From Pseudomonadota bacterium (lineage in GTDB: Bacteria; Pseudomonadota; Gammaproteobacteria; Steroidobacterales; Steroidobacteraceae), in contig JAJYUL010000018.1 in the NCBI GenBank assembly GCA_021792555.1, forward strand, positions 1 to 62,733: DNA of 62,733 nucleotides, in the 5' to 3' direction. The notes under the pieces are model-generated. The model had not been told where the DNA came from, did not search any database, and saw only the letters and a list, made by a program, of their open reading frames with translations. This document shows positions 19,870-29,042 of this stretch, piece by piece. A program made the translations under genes and the position numbers. Each line of letters begins with the position of its first letter. The first letter of the stretch is position 1.

Positions 19870-20661
19870 ATGAGACGTCTACCTGCCTGCATCGCTGCCC
19901 TCGCTGTGCTGTGGACTCTCCCGGCATTCGGCACGACGGGACCATGGCCGCCGAGGCAACCCTGGCCTCCCAATGACATGAGCCGGCCACAACCTCCGCG
20001 CATGCATGTCTCGGCAGCGATTCTCGGATTGCCTCCGCCGCCGGATGCGGTGGCGCTGTTCAACGGTCATGGCCTCGAGCAGTGGAATCTCGCCGCCGAT
20101 CCACATGGCGGCTGGCATCAGTCGCATGGCTTGATGGTCCCGGGCGGCAAGAAGTTCAACTGGCTGTTCACGAAGCGCAAGTTCGGCAGCGTGCAGGTGC
20201 ACCTGGAGTTCCGCGAGCCCTATCCGGCCCGCGGCGCAGGCCAGGAGCGGGGCAACAGCGGCGTGCGCCTCATGGGGGTGTACGAGATACAGATCCTCAA
20301 CGCCAATCACGACCATACGTATGCCGATGGCGTCGCCGGGGCGGTCTATGGCCAGACACCGCCGCTCGTGCTGCCGGTGATGCCCTCCGATAAATGGCAG
20401 AGCCTCGACATCATTTTCAATGCGCCGCGCTTTCGGGGCAACACCCTGCTGAGACCGCCGTACATCACGGTGCTGCTCGACGGTGTTGTGGTCCAGGATC
20501 ACCAGCTGATCTATGGCAATACGAGCGCGGATAAGACCCCGCTCGGATTCGTGACGCACGCCGAGCGCGGACCGCTCGGTCTGCAGGACCATGGGCAACC
20601 GACCTCGATCGTGGCATTCCGCAACATTTGGATCCGTCCGCTTCATCGCCATGGCCACTGA
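19870..20661 (+). CDS. Secreted DUF1080 protein, 3-keto-glycoside hydrolase family
   Basis: A 263-residue protein with a Sec-type signal peptide (residues 1 to about 22, MRRLPACIAALAVLWTLPAF). The rest is a DUF1080 (3-keto-disaccharide hydrolase) beta-sandwich, with typical motifs VALFNGHGLEQWN, GNSGVRLMGVYEIQILN and DKWQSLDIIFNAPRF. Characterised members cleave glycosides after C3 oxidation, by elimination, in the periplasm or at the cell surface. Here its 3' end overlaps the GMC dehydrogenase gene by 11 bp, so oxidation and cleavage are probably coupled. The specific glycoside, perhaps SQ-glycerol or a sulfolipid headgroup, is inferred from the island. Confidence 0.8.
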   Translation: MRRLPACIAALAVLWTLPAFGTTGPWPPRQPWPPNDMSRPQPPRMHVSAAILGLPPPPDAVALFNGHGLEQWNLAADPHGGWHQSHGLMVPGGKKFNWLFTKRKFGSVQVHLEFREPYPARGAGQERGNSGVRLMGVYEIQILNANHDHTYADGVAGAVYGQTPPLVLPVMPSDKWQSLDIIFNAPRFRGNTLLRPPYITVLLDGVVVQDHQLIYGNTSADKTPLGFVTHAERGPLGLQDHGQPTSIVAFRNIWIRPLHRHGH

Positions 20662-22360
20662 ACCGTTCGACGTCATCATCGTGGGGTCGGGCGCCGCGGG
20701 TGGTACCGCCGCGTATGTTCTGACGAGCTTGGGCGCGCGCGTCTGTCTGCTCGAGGCCGGTCGTTACTACGAACCGGGACGTGAGACCCCCATGTTTCAG
20801 CGCCACGGCGAGGCGCCGCTGGCCGATGCCGGGACGCCCGACAAACCCTTCGGCTTTTACGATGGCACCGTGGACGGCGGATGGATCCTGCCCGAGGAGC
20901 CCTATACCACCGCACCAGGCACTGAATTCCGATGGTTCCGGGCACGCATGCTGGGCGGCCGAACCAATCACTGGGGGCGGGTCGCACTGCGGTACGCAAA
21001 TCACGACTTCAAAGCCTACTCGCTCGATGGATTGGGCGCTGATTGGCCGTTCACCTACGAGGAGTTCGCGCCCTGGTACGATCGTGCTGAGCGAATGGTA
21101 GGCGTGTTCGGCACTAACGAGCATCTGCCGGACATCCCCGATTCGCCGCCCGGCTGTCTGCAGCCTCCGCCGGTGCCGCGCTCCTACGAGCGACTGGTGA
21201 TCGCCGGCGGCCGCCGGCTCGGCCGGCCGGTGGTCGCGAGCCACGAGGCGGTCATTACCCAGCCGCTGAATGGCAGATCGGCTTGCTTTTACGCCTCGCC
21301 CTGCCTGCGCGGCTGCGCGATCCGGGCCAACTTCCAATCCCCAACCGTAATGTTGCCCCCGGCGCGGGCGAGCGGGCGTCTGACAACGATCACTCACGCT
21401 CAAGTCTATGAGGTGGACTTGGCGCCCGACGGTTCGGCTCGAGGCGTGCATTACGTCGATCGCCTCACCCATCAGCATCACTACCTGGCGGGCCGCGCCG
21501 TGATGCTGGGGGCGAGCGCCATGGAATCAGTGCGGATACTGTTCAACTCGCGCAGCGCGCGCTTTCCGGGCGGTATCGGCGCCGAGAGTGGTCTGCTCGG
21601 ACGCGGCATTCTGTCCACCCCCGGCAGCAATGTGTGGGGGAGGTTTCCGCAGATGGAGGGACTCCCGCCGTTCAACGACGATGGTGTCGTCTCGCTGCCG
21701 CATATCTACATTCCCTGGTGGTTGTTGCCCGAGCAGCGAGCCGGGCGGCTGCCGTTCGCGCGCGGCTACCACATCGAGCTTTACGGTGGACGGACCGAGC
21801 CCTCGGCCTACACTTTCGACCAGTTCAACGTGGTTTCCCCGCTCTCCTACGGCAAACGGCTTAAGGAGGAGGCGCGCCGCTATTACGGCAGCTTCGTGCG
21901 CTTCTCGCAGCGCGGTGAGATGGTGATGCGCGACAGCAATCGGGTGGTGATCGATCCGCAGATGAAGGATGCGTGGGGCATTCCGGGGCTCTGCTTCGAT
22001 GTGCGATGGAGCGGGCAGGAGCTGCGCCAGACCGCTCATGCGCAGCGCAGCATGGCGGAATTCATCGAGGCTGCGGGAGGACAACTCGTCTCCCCGCTGC
22101 CGAGTGACCCCGCACAGGCTATCACGGCTCCCGGACGCATGATCCACGAGGTCGGGGGGGCGCGCGCCGGCGCCGACCCGAGGAAGTCGGTTACGGATTC
22201 GTACGGCCGGGTTTGGGGAGTGCCCAACCTGTACGTGATCGACGGTGCGGCATTCCCGAGCAGCGCAAACAAGAATCCCACCCTGACCATCATCGCCTTC
22301 GCTTGGCGCGCTAGCGAGCATCTGCGCAAATATTTGCGCAACGAGTTGCATCATGCCTGA
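20651..22360 (+). CDS. GMC oxidoreductase, glucoside 3-dehydrogenase-type large subunit
   Basis: A 569-residue FAD enzyme started at the ATG before TEPFDVIIVGSGAAGG. The FAD site is near the N-terminus. A cysteine cluster C212, C218, C222 (CFYASPCLRGC) matches the Fe-S segment of gluconate, fructose and glucoside-3 dehydrogenases, and the C-terminal motif NKNPTLTIIAFAWRASEHL is typical. It has no signal peptide of its own; in this group the large subunit is exported together with a Tat-bearing small subunit, which is encoded next. Predicted role: oxidation of a pyranoside at C3 in the periplasm. No partner cytochrome c gene is in the window, so the electron acceptor is unknown. Confidence 0.82.
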   Translation: MATEPFDVIIVGSGAAGGTAAYVLTSLGARVCLLEAGRYYEPGRETPMFQRHGEAPLADAGTPDKPFGFYDGTVDGGWILPEEPYTTAPGTEFRWFRARMLGGRTNHWGRVALRYANHDFKAYSLDGLGADWPFTYEEFAPWYDRAERMVGVFGTNEHLPDIPDSPPGCLQPPPVPRSYERLVIAGGRRLGRPVVASHEAVITQPLNGRSACFYASPCLRGCAIRANFQSPTVMLPPARASGRLTTITHAQVYEVDLAPDGSARGVHYVDRLTHQHHYLAGRAVMLGASAMESVRILFNSRSARFPGGIGAESGLLGRGILSTPGSNVWGRFPQMEGLPPFNDDGVVSLPHIYIPWWLLPEQRAGRLPFARGYHIELYGGRTEPSAYTFDQFNVVSPLSYGKRLKEEARRYYGSFVRFSQRGEMVMRDSNRVVIDPQMKDAWGIPGLCFDVRWSGQELRQTAHAQRSMAEFIEAAGGQLVSPLPSDPAQAITAPGRMIHEVGGARAGADPRKSVTDSYGRVWGVPNLYVIDGAAFPSSANKNPTLTIIAFAWRASEHLRKYLRNELHHA

Positions 22361-22994
22361 TCGTCGTGAAACGTTGGCTTGGCTGCTGCGCGCGCTGGCA
22401 TTGAGCGCCGCGCCCGTCGTGCACGTCGACAGCGCCTCAGCCCGCCAGGGCTGTGCGGCCGCGCCGGCGAAGCCCGACCAGATCGGCGCGGCGTGGCGCG
22501 GCGATCGAGGCTATGGGCGCGATCCGGATTTGCTGCATCCGCAAGTCACTTGGGCGCTGACGCTTACGGCGCAGCAGAAGACGGCGATCGCTCGCCTGGC
22601 GGACGTGTTCCTGCCCGAAGAGGGGTCCTCGCCGTCGGCCAGTGCGGTTGCAGTGCCGGAATTCATCGATGAGTGGGTGAGCGCTCCCTATCCGCAGCAG
22701 CAGCAGGATCGAGTCGTGCTGCTCGAAGGTATGGCGGCGCTCGAGTGCGCAGGGAACGCGCCGCTCCACACCCTGAATGCATCGCAGGCGCAGATCCTGG
22801 TGGCCGGGCTCCATGCGCGCGCCGCCGAGGGCAAGGAGCCCGAGGCGCGCTTTTTTGCCCGCTTCCGCCACATCTGCCTGATCGGCTATTACACCACGCC
22901 GGTCGGGGTAGCCGAGCTCGGCTACGTTGGCTATCAGCCCTCGGCCCGATTCGCCGGACCGCCACCCGAAGTGCTGGCCAAGCTCGGCCTCTGA
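22353..22994 (+). CDS. Gluconate 2-dehydrogenase subunit 3 family protein (small subunit)
   Basis: A 213-residue protein whose start overlaps the GMC stop by 8 bp. The N-terminus PDRRETLAWLLRALALSAAP has the twin arginines and hydrophobic run of a Tat signal. The body has the subunit-3 landmarks LTAQQKTAIARLADVFLPEE and FRHICLIGYYTTPVGVAELGY. Such subunits carry the flavoprotein to the periplasm and help mature it. The gene pair is therefore a two-subunit membrane-linked dehydrogenase of the glucoside-3-dehydrogenase type. Confidence 0.8.
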   Translation: MPDRRETLAWLLRALALSAAPVVHVDSASARQGCAAAPAKPDQIGAAWRGDRGYGRDPDLLHPQVTWALTLTAQQKTAIARLADVFLPEEGSSPSASAVAVPEFIDEWVSAPYPQQQQDRVVLLEGMAALECAGNAPLHTLNASQAQILVAGLHARAAEGKEPEARFFARFRHICLIGYYTTPVGVAELGYVGYQPSARFAGPPPEVLAKLGL

Positions 22995-23036
22995 GTGCAG
23001 CCCCCGCCGGCTGGAGCCGCCATCTGGCGGAACCGC

Positions 23037-23073
23037 TTGCGGCCACCTTCTTTATCTTATATCTTATACAAGA
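23037..23073 (+). promoter_or_regulatory. TonB-receptor promoter with operator O3 (23056-23073)
   Basis: CTTATATCTTATACAAGA at 23056-23073 is the reverse complement of the O1/O2 18-mer with one change (T to C at 23069). It overlaps the -10 element of a candidate promoter, TTGCGG (23037-23042), 17 bp, TATCTT (23060-23065). The start codon lies 30 bp downstream of the operator. This places the outer-membrane receptor under the same control as the sulfo-ED operon. Confidence 0.75.
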
Positions 23074-23102
23074 CCGACCAGAAAACGTCCGAGGGGGATT
23101 CC

Positions 23103-25418
23103 ATGAGGTTCATTCGCGCTGGGCTACTGCTCGTCCCAATCGCCTTTCTTTCCCTATCCGGCCTTGCTCGAGCGGCGGCGGCGAATGCCGCGCCGACCGC
23201 GCAACTCGCCGAAATTGTCGTGACTGCCGAAAAGCAGCGGCAACCGCTTTTGGAGGTCCCGGCCTCCGTGACCGTGGTGACCGGGTCAGCCCTGACGAGC
23301 GCCGGCATCGACAGCGCGGAAAGCCTGCAAAAGCTCGTGCCAACCCTTACTTTCGAACGCGGCAACACAAACTCGAACGCTACGCTCGCGATACGCGGAA
23401 TCGGCACGCAGTCGTTCTCGCCGGCTGCCCAGCCGAGTGTCGCGGTGCTGGTCGACGGGGTTGTCATGGGCCGGCCTGGCATGGCGTTCAGCGCCTTTAC
23501 GGACATCAGCCGCATCGAGGTCTTGAACGGACCGCAAGGCACGTTGTACGGCATGAACGCAACGGCTGGTGCGATCAATATCATCACCCCGGATCCGACG
23601 CGACACTTCCAAGGACATGCGAGTATCGCCTGGTACGAGGGGCATGAATATCACGCCCGGCTGAACTTATCCGGTCCCATCAATAACCACATTGGCTATC
23701 AGCTATCGGCCATCTATCAGGACTTTCCGGGAAACATTTACAACGTCTACAACTACCGGCAGACGAACGGATACCGTCGTGAGGGGCTGCGGGGAAAGAT
23801 CGTCGACGATATCAGCAATTCGTTAAAAGTGACTCTCGAGGGAAACTACTATCACTCGAACGACAACTGCTGCGCCGACGTTCTGGGCGCGTATATCCCC
23901 AATTCAGACTGGACGAACGTTTTCCTCCCCGAGCTCAAGCCGTCCGTCCCCGGGCCGAACGCTCTTAATATCAATAACGACACCATCCCGAGACAAATCA
24001 ACACGAACGCGGGTGTATCGGCGACGGTTCAATGGCGCGTAGGACACGACACGCTGACGTCAATCTCAGCATTCCAGCGCTGGTACAACTTCCAGGGCCG
24101 GGATGGCGACTTTCATGGGGGCTGCTGCAGCTACGTATCCCCGCTCGATCTGAAGATGCATGATCGCGGCGGTCTGGATTACAAGCAGTACAGCGAAGAG
24201 ATTCGTCTTTCTTCGCCGACGAACCAGTTCGCAAGCTATACGGTTGGCGCATTCATCTGGCATACGGACGAGCAGGATTACTTCATTCGTCACGTCGAAC
24301 AGTGCACTGCTTCCACGTTGGCCGCCGACTACACGGGCTTTCAACCGTGCGCCCCGGGCTTCAGCACCTACCTTAATACGCGTGGAACCGCGCACTTTGA
24401 CACGCGAAACGACAGCCAGGCTCTGTTCGGGCAGACGACGCTACACATCACCCGCAGGCTCAGTCTGATCGCAGGCGGGCGGTACAGCCATGACTATGTC
24501 GCGTATTCATTCGCGCGAGTGGACTCTCCGACGACGGGGCCCGGGATCGGACCCGGATATGTGGGAGCGGGAAACACCGCAAATAACGGATGGTCCGCGA
24601 AAGGCGGCGCCCGATACAAGATCACTCAGAATTCGGTGGCTTACGCCACTTATAGCCGAGGATGGCTGGGGCCGGCGTACAACGTGTTCTTCAACATGTC
24701 GGCGCTCAACGCCAATCCAGTCGCCCCGGAGACATCCAACGATTACGAAGTCGGCCTCAAAAACAACCTGTTCAATGACGAATTGGTCCTGAATCTATCC
24801 GCCTGGTATGAGACTTTCTATAACTTCCAGGCGAACAGTTTCGTGGTCACAAACGGTGCGGTGACGACGAGTCTTACCAATGCCGGTGTGGTGCGCTCGC
24901 AGGGCGCGTCGGTCGACTTCGATTGGCAGCCGACCGCCAGTCTTAGCATCACCGGGGGTTATGCGTACGACAAGGCGTATATCGTGTCGTACACATGCGC
25001 CGGACAGACGGGCGCGGCTTTGCAGAGTTGCCGCAGTTCGCACGATGGCGAGATGTTCCCGTTCGCTCCGCAAAGCAAGCTCACGATCACGCCGAGCTGG
25101 CTGTTGCCGTTGCATGATGCCTCGTTCACGGCACGCCTCAATTTGAACTATACGTACACTAGTCGTACGAACTTTGACATTGATCCGAATCCTATGGCGC
25201 AGCAGCCCGCGTATTCGCTGCTCGGCGCATCCTTGAATCTCGGGTTTGACAATGGCAAGTATCACCTGAGCTTCATCGGGCATAACCTGACCAATCAGTT
25301 CTACACGGTGTTCATCACTCCCACGGGAAATGGACTGTCACCAGGATCGTATCAGCGTCTTCAGGTTCCGCGTGACGCCTTCCGCTACTGGGGCGTGCGA
25401 TTTTCTGCCAATTTCTGA
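23103..25418 (+). CDS. TonB-dependent outer-membrane receptor
   Basis: A 771-residue receptor. It has a signal peptide (about 1-25), a TonB-box-like AEIVVTAEK soon after, then a plug domain (PASVTVVTGSALTSAGIDSA and LNGPQGTLYGMNATAGAINI) and a long beta-barrel ending in a terminal Phe (GVRFSANF). A GAGGGGGA ribosome site precedes the ATG at 23103; upstream codons in the same frame are unlikely to be used. Predicted to import a ligand across the outer membrane. The shared operator and neighbours suggest SQ glycosides, which would be a new substrate class. Base composition is visibly less GC-rich than in the genes after 26 kb. Confidence 0.93.
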   Translation: MRFIRAGLLLVPIAFLSLSGLARAAAANAAPTAQLAEIVVTAEKQRQPLLEVPASVTVVTGSALTSAGIDSAESLQKLVPTLTFERGNTNSNATLAIRGIGTQSFSPAAQPSVAVLVDGVVMGRPGMAFSAFTDISRIEVLNGPQGTLYGMNATAGAINIITPDPTRHFQGHASIAWYEGHEYHARLNLSGPINNHIGYQLSAIYQDFPGNIYNVYNYRQTNGYRREGLRGKIVDDISNSLKVTLEGNYYHSNDNCCADVLGAYIPNSDWTNVFLPELKPSVPGPNALNINNDTIPRQINTNAGVSATVQWRVGHDTLTSISAFQRWYNFQGRDGDFHGGCCSYVSPLDLKMHDRGGLDYKQYSEEIRLSSPTNQFASYTVGAFIWHTDEQDYFIRHVEQCTASTLAADYTGFQPCAPGFSTYLNTRGTAHFDTRNDSQALFGQTTLHITRRLSLIAGGRYSHDYVAYSFARVDSPTTGPGIGPGYVGAGNTANNGWSAKGGARYKITQNSVAYATYSRGWLGPAYNVFFNMSALNANPVAPETSNDYEVGLKNNLFNDELVLNLSAWYETFYNFQANSFVVTNGAVTTSLTNAGVVRSQGASVDFDWQPTASLSITGGYAYDKAYIVSYTCAGQTGAALQSCRSSHDGEMFPFAPQSKLTITPSWLLPLHDASFTARLNLNYTYTSRTNFDIDPNPMAQQPAYSLLGASLNLGFDNGKYHLSFIGHNLTNQFYTVFITPTGNGLSPGSYQRLQVPRDAFRYWGVRFSANF

Positions 25419-26002
25419 AGCTATCGGGGTCCCGCCCGGTGCAGTGCGCTGCATCCGGCGGGGCCCCAAGGGTCGGCATGGGCCGCCGCCCCTGAGCTCA
25501 TCCCTCTTTGTCCGTCCCGGCCAGTTGGCGTGATGCGCCTGGGGCCCCGGTGGCCCGGCAGACGAAACTGCCGGTCGGTGATGAGGCAGCCGGAGGAATC
25601 GCTGGCTTGCATTCCCCGGTCACTGGCGCTCAAAGGACGAATCGCAGACCATGAGGGAGCCCGGATCGAATCCGGCTAGGCGCCCCGTAAGTCATTGTTT
25701 CTATTAGGTACCTGAGGAAGGGGTCGCGAAAGGCGTCAAGGGACCTGGCGGACTGCAACGCGCCCTGCCTCGCCGGCATCTGCCCTTCTCAGAGCGGGCA
25801 CACCACGATTGAAATTCTGGTCCGATCTCTATAGGATGCCGGCCCCTTCTGCCCTCGAATCCCGGATTTACCCGCATCAGGCGTTGGGATCGAGGAGGGC
25901 GCTGCTCTCTTCAGCGCAGATCATTTGGGATACATGAGCCGGACAGCATTCCCGCCCGGCTGCTCGACAGCGTAAACCGAAAATTCGTAACGGAAACTTG
26001 CT
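25419..26002. other. Intergenic region with possible RNA structure
   Basis: No convincing gene in 584 bp. It contains a perfect 7-bp hairpin with a 6-base loop at 25555-25574 (CCGGCAG/CTGCCGG), a second weaker stem near 25589-25606, and a T-arm-like CCGG-ATCGAAT-CCGG at 25661-25675. Together they might be a small structured RNA or the leader of the EF-G gene. GC-rich DNA forms such stems by chance, so support is weak. Confidence 0.3.
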
Positions 26003-28159
26003 ATGGCCCGCACAACCGCTCTTTCTGATATCCGCAACATCGGCATCATCGCCCATGTCGATGCCGGCAAAACGACGACGACGGAGCGCATCCTGTATTA
26101 CACCGGGCGCAAGCACACGATCATCGACATCCACGACACCAAGGACCTGAAGACCTCGACGACCACGGACTACCTGGAGCAGGAGCAGAAGCGCGGCATC
26201 ACGATCCAGAGCGCCGCGGTCTCCTGCTTCTGGCGCGGGAAGAAGATCAACCTGATCGACACCCCGGGGCACGTCGACTTCACCATCGAGGTCAATCGCT
26301 CGCTGCGCGTGCTGGACGGCGCCGTCGTGGTGTTCGACGGCGTCGCCGGTGTGGAGCCGCAGTCCGAGACCAACTGGCGACTCGCGGACAACTACGGCGT
26401 GCCGCGCATCTGCTACGTCAACAAGATGGATCGCAGCGGCGCCAGCTACACGCGCTGTGTGGACATGATCAAGAAGCGTCTCGGCGCCCGCCCGCTGCCG
26501 GTGCAGATCCCGATCGGCTCGGAAGACAACTTCAAGGGCATGATCGACCTCGTCGAGATGAAGGCGCTGGTGTGGGACTCGGACGACAAAGATGCCGAGT
26601 GGCAAACGCTCGAGGTGACGCCGGATCTCGCCGACAAGCTCGACATCCATGTGCCGACGGATCGCAAGATCCTCGCGGACGTCGAGAAGTACCGTACCGA
26701 ACTCGTCGATACCTGTCTCGAGATGGACGATGAGGCGATGCACAAGTACCTGGAAGACGGTCACGCGCCGTCGGCCGACGTGCTGCGCAAGTGTCTGCGC
26801 AAGGGGACCGTGACGGGTGCGTTCAACCCGGTGCTGTGTGGTTCCTCGTACAAGAACAAGGGCGTGCAGCAGGTTCTGGACGCCGTCGTCGACTACATGC
26901 CGGCGCCCACCGATGTCGCGGCCATCAAGACGATGGACGAGGACGGCAACATCACCGGCGAGCGCAAGTGCTCGGATGACGAGCCGTTCAGCGGCCTGGC
27001 GTTCAAGGTCATCAACGATGCGTACGGCGCCCTGACGTTCGTGCGCGTGTACTCCGGAGTGCTCACCCGGGGAGCCTCGGTGCTAAACACCACGCGCGGC
27101 AAGCGCGAGAAGATCGGCCGCATGGTCGAGATGTTCGCCAAGGAGGCAAATCCGATCGAAGAGGCCCGCGCCGGTGACATCATCGCGCTCGTGTCCATGC
27201 AGGAGACGGAGACCGGTGACACGCTCTGTGATGCCGCCAATCCGGTGATCCTCGAGCGCATGCGCTTCCCGGACCCCGTGATCAGCGTGTCCGTGCAGCC
27301 GAAGGTCAAGGGTGACCAGGAGAAATTCAGCGCGGCTCTGGCGAAGATGGTTCGCGCCGATCCCTCGTTGCATCTGGAGACCGATCGCGAGACGGGCCAG
27401 ACGATTCTGCGCGGCATGGGCGAGTTGCACCTGGAGGTGACGCTCGACCGGATGCGCACGGAATTCAATGTCGAGGGCACCATGGGCCAGCCGCAGGTCG
27501 CCTACCGCGAGACCATCACGCGCAAGGTCGACGAGCAGTACGTGCACAAGAAGCAGACGGGCGGCTCCGGCCAGTTCGCCGAAGTGTGGATCACGTTCGA
27601 GCCGCTCGAGCGCAGCAAGGGCTTCGAGTTCGTCGATGCGACTTCGGGCGGCTCCGTGCCGCGCGAGTACGTGCCGTCGGTGGAGAAGGGTCTCAAGATC
27701 CAGAAGGAAGATGGCGTGCTGGCGCACTTCCCGACCGTGGACTTCCGCGCCACGCTGACGGACGGCAGCTACCACGATGTCGATTCGAATGCGCTGACGT
27801 TCGAAATCGCGGCCAAGGCCTGCTTCCGCGAAGCGATGCGCAAGGCGGGTCCGATCCTGCTCGAGCCGGTGATGAAGGTCGAGACGGTGACGCCGGGCGA
27901 TTATCTGGGCGATGTCATCGGCGATCTGAACCGCCGCCGCGGCATGATTCAGGATCAGCTCGAGCGTGGCACAAACATTGCCGTCGTGGCCATCGTGCCG
28001 CTGTCGGAAATGTTCGGCTACATCGGCCAGCTGCGCTCGATGACCAGCGGTCGCGCCTCGTACACCATGGAATTCTCGCACTACGAGCCGGTGCCGAAGA
28101 ACGTGGCGGACGAAGTGATCGCCGCAGTCACTGAGACCAAGGCGGCCGCGACCGCCTGA
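26003..28159 (+). CDS. fusA: Elongation factor G, divergent paralogue
   Basis: A 718-residue translational GTPase with all EF-G domains. G1 is [11 protein letters not shown] (17-27), G3 DTPGHVDF (86-93), G4 NKMD (140-143), and the C-terminus has the EF-G domain V segment. It catalyses ribosomal translocation and helps recycling. The switch I region, [20 protein letters not shown], differs from the usual proteobacterial GAATMDWMEQEQERGITI form and recalls the spdEFG/mitochondrial-type branch. It stands alone, without rpsL, rpsG or tuf, so it is likely a second EF-G. Which EF-G subfamily it belongs to needs a tree. Confidence 0.93.
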   Translation: MARTTALSDIRNIGIIAHVDAGKTTTTERILYYTGRKHTIIDIHDTKDLKTSTTTDYLEQEQKRGITIQSAAVSCFWRGKKINLIDTPGHVDFTIEVNRSLRVLDGAVVVFDGVAGVEPQSETNWRLADNYGVPRICYVNKMDRSGASYTRCVDMIKKRLGARPLPVQIPIGSEDNFKGMIDLVEMKALVWDSDDKDAEWQTLEVTPDLADKLDIHVPTDRKILADVEKYRTELVDTCLEMDDEAMHKYLEDGHAPSADVLRKCLRKGTVTGAFNPVLCGSSYKNKGVQQVLDAVVDYMPAPTDVAAIKTMDEDGNITGERKCSDDEPFSGLAFKVINDAYGALTFVRVYSGVLTRGASVLNTTRGKREKIGRMVEMFAKEANPIEEARAGDIIALVSMQETETGDTLCDAANPVILERMRFPDPVISVSVQPKVKGDQEKFSAALAKMVRADPSLHLETDRETGQTILRGMGELHLEVTLDRMRTEFNVEGTMGQPQVAYRETITRKVDEQYVHKKQTGGSGQFAEVWITFEPLERSKGFEFVDATSGGSVPREYVPSVEKGLKIQKEDGVLAHFPTVDFRATLTDGSYHDVDSNALTFEIAAKACFREAMRKAGPILLEPVMKVETVTPGDYLGDVIGDLNRRRGMIQDQLERGTNIAVVAIVPLSEMFGYIGQLRSMTSGRASYTMEFSHYEPVPKNVADEVIAAVTETKAAATA

Positions 28160-28200
28160 CGACGGGGCTGCGTCCGCGCGGCCTGCGGTTCTTTGCTCCT

Positions 28201-28238
28201 GCTGCGCCGATCGGAACGAAAGTTCCGATCGGCGCAGC
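28201..28238 (+). terminator. Perfect 17-bp hairpin after the EF-G gene
   Basis: GCTGCGCCGATCGGAAC and its exact reverse complement are separated by a GAAA tetraloop, 41 bp after the EF-G stop. A 17-bp perfect stem closed by a GNRA loop should be very stable. No T-tract follows, so it may act as a transcript end stabiliser, a Rho-assisted stop or a repeat element rather than a classical intrinsic terminator. Confidence 0.55.
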
Positions 28239-29042
28239 GCCTGTGCCTCGATGAGGCTGGAGAGCCGCCGCGCCGCGCCGGGTGGCCGGGCTTCGTGCGC
28301 ATCGGGGAGAGTGTTGCAGTCCGGTACACCTACTGGCGCGTTGCCCCCGAACGATCCCACCGGGTCTGCCTGGACTGCGGAGCGCTGGCGGAGCCGCCCG
28401 ATTTGCCCGCATTGTCAACGCCGGAGCACCGCGGCCGGCCCGGCGGAACGCTGCGGCCACAGGCGCGGTAAGCAATGACATGCCGTGAGCCCCCTGGCAG
28501 CGCCTGGGCTGGCCGCTGCCCGAGAGGAACCCGGCAACCGAGGGAGATGATCCGCCTGCGCCATTCATGCGCGCCCGCACGGGCTTCATGGCGGCCATCG
28601 CTTCCGGCAGGTGCGCTCGACGTACTGGCCCTGCGCACGAGGAGACCACCGTCCGTGGCCACGCCGCGGAAAAAACGCGCTGCCCAATTTCAGTGCCCAG
28701 CAACGTCATGTCGTTCATGGGCCCTTCTCCTCAGTTGATGCGTGAGAGCCGAACAGCTCGATGCCGTGCTGTGTCTGGCCAATTCAAAAAAGACGGACCG
28801 GTCCATCCCATGACGTCAGTTTCCCGCTAAGCTGCGTGCCAGGAGGATGCTCATCCGGCAGCGGGGCTGGCGCACTGAGTGTCCTCCGGGCCTGCACTGT
28901 AGGCCATGGCGATAAGCCGATACGATTCAAATACATGGCAGACTGCGGACATCCAACCCCGCTCCGAGGCTTCCGATCGCATCCTGCGGGGAGCGCGCAC
29001 TCTGCAAAATCTCTTCTCGAGTGTGCCGTCAGGAGATTGGAT
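28239..29042. other. Intergenic region, no recognisable gene
   Basis: About 800 bp between the EF-G hairpin and the GH3 gene. Several open frames exist on both strands but none shows a domain, a ribosome site with a plausible protein, or composition beyond that expected for GC-rich DNA. The final 100 bp should contain the promoter of the GH3 gene; no clear -35/-10 pair was identified. Confidence 0.4.

Noticed and set aside
25661-25675. tRNA T-arm-like CCGG-ATCGAAT-CCGG
   Set aside because: No matching acceptor, D or anticodon arms upstream and no CCA-type end, so it is not called as a tRNA.
27083-28360. Open frame antisense to the EF-G gene
   Set aside because: Coding evidence is entirely on the other strand, where EF-G motifs are intact.
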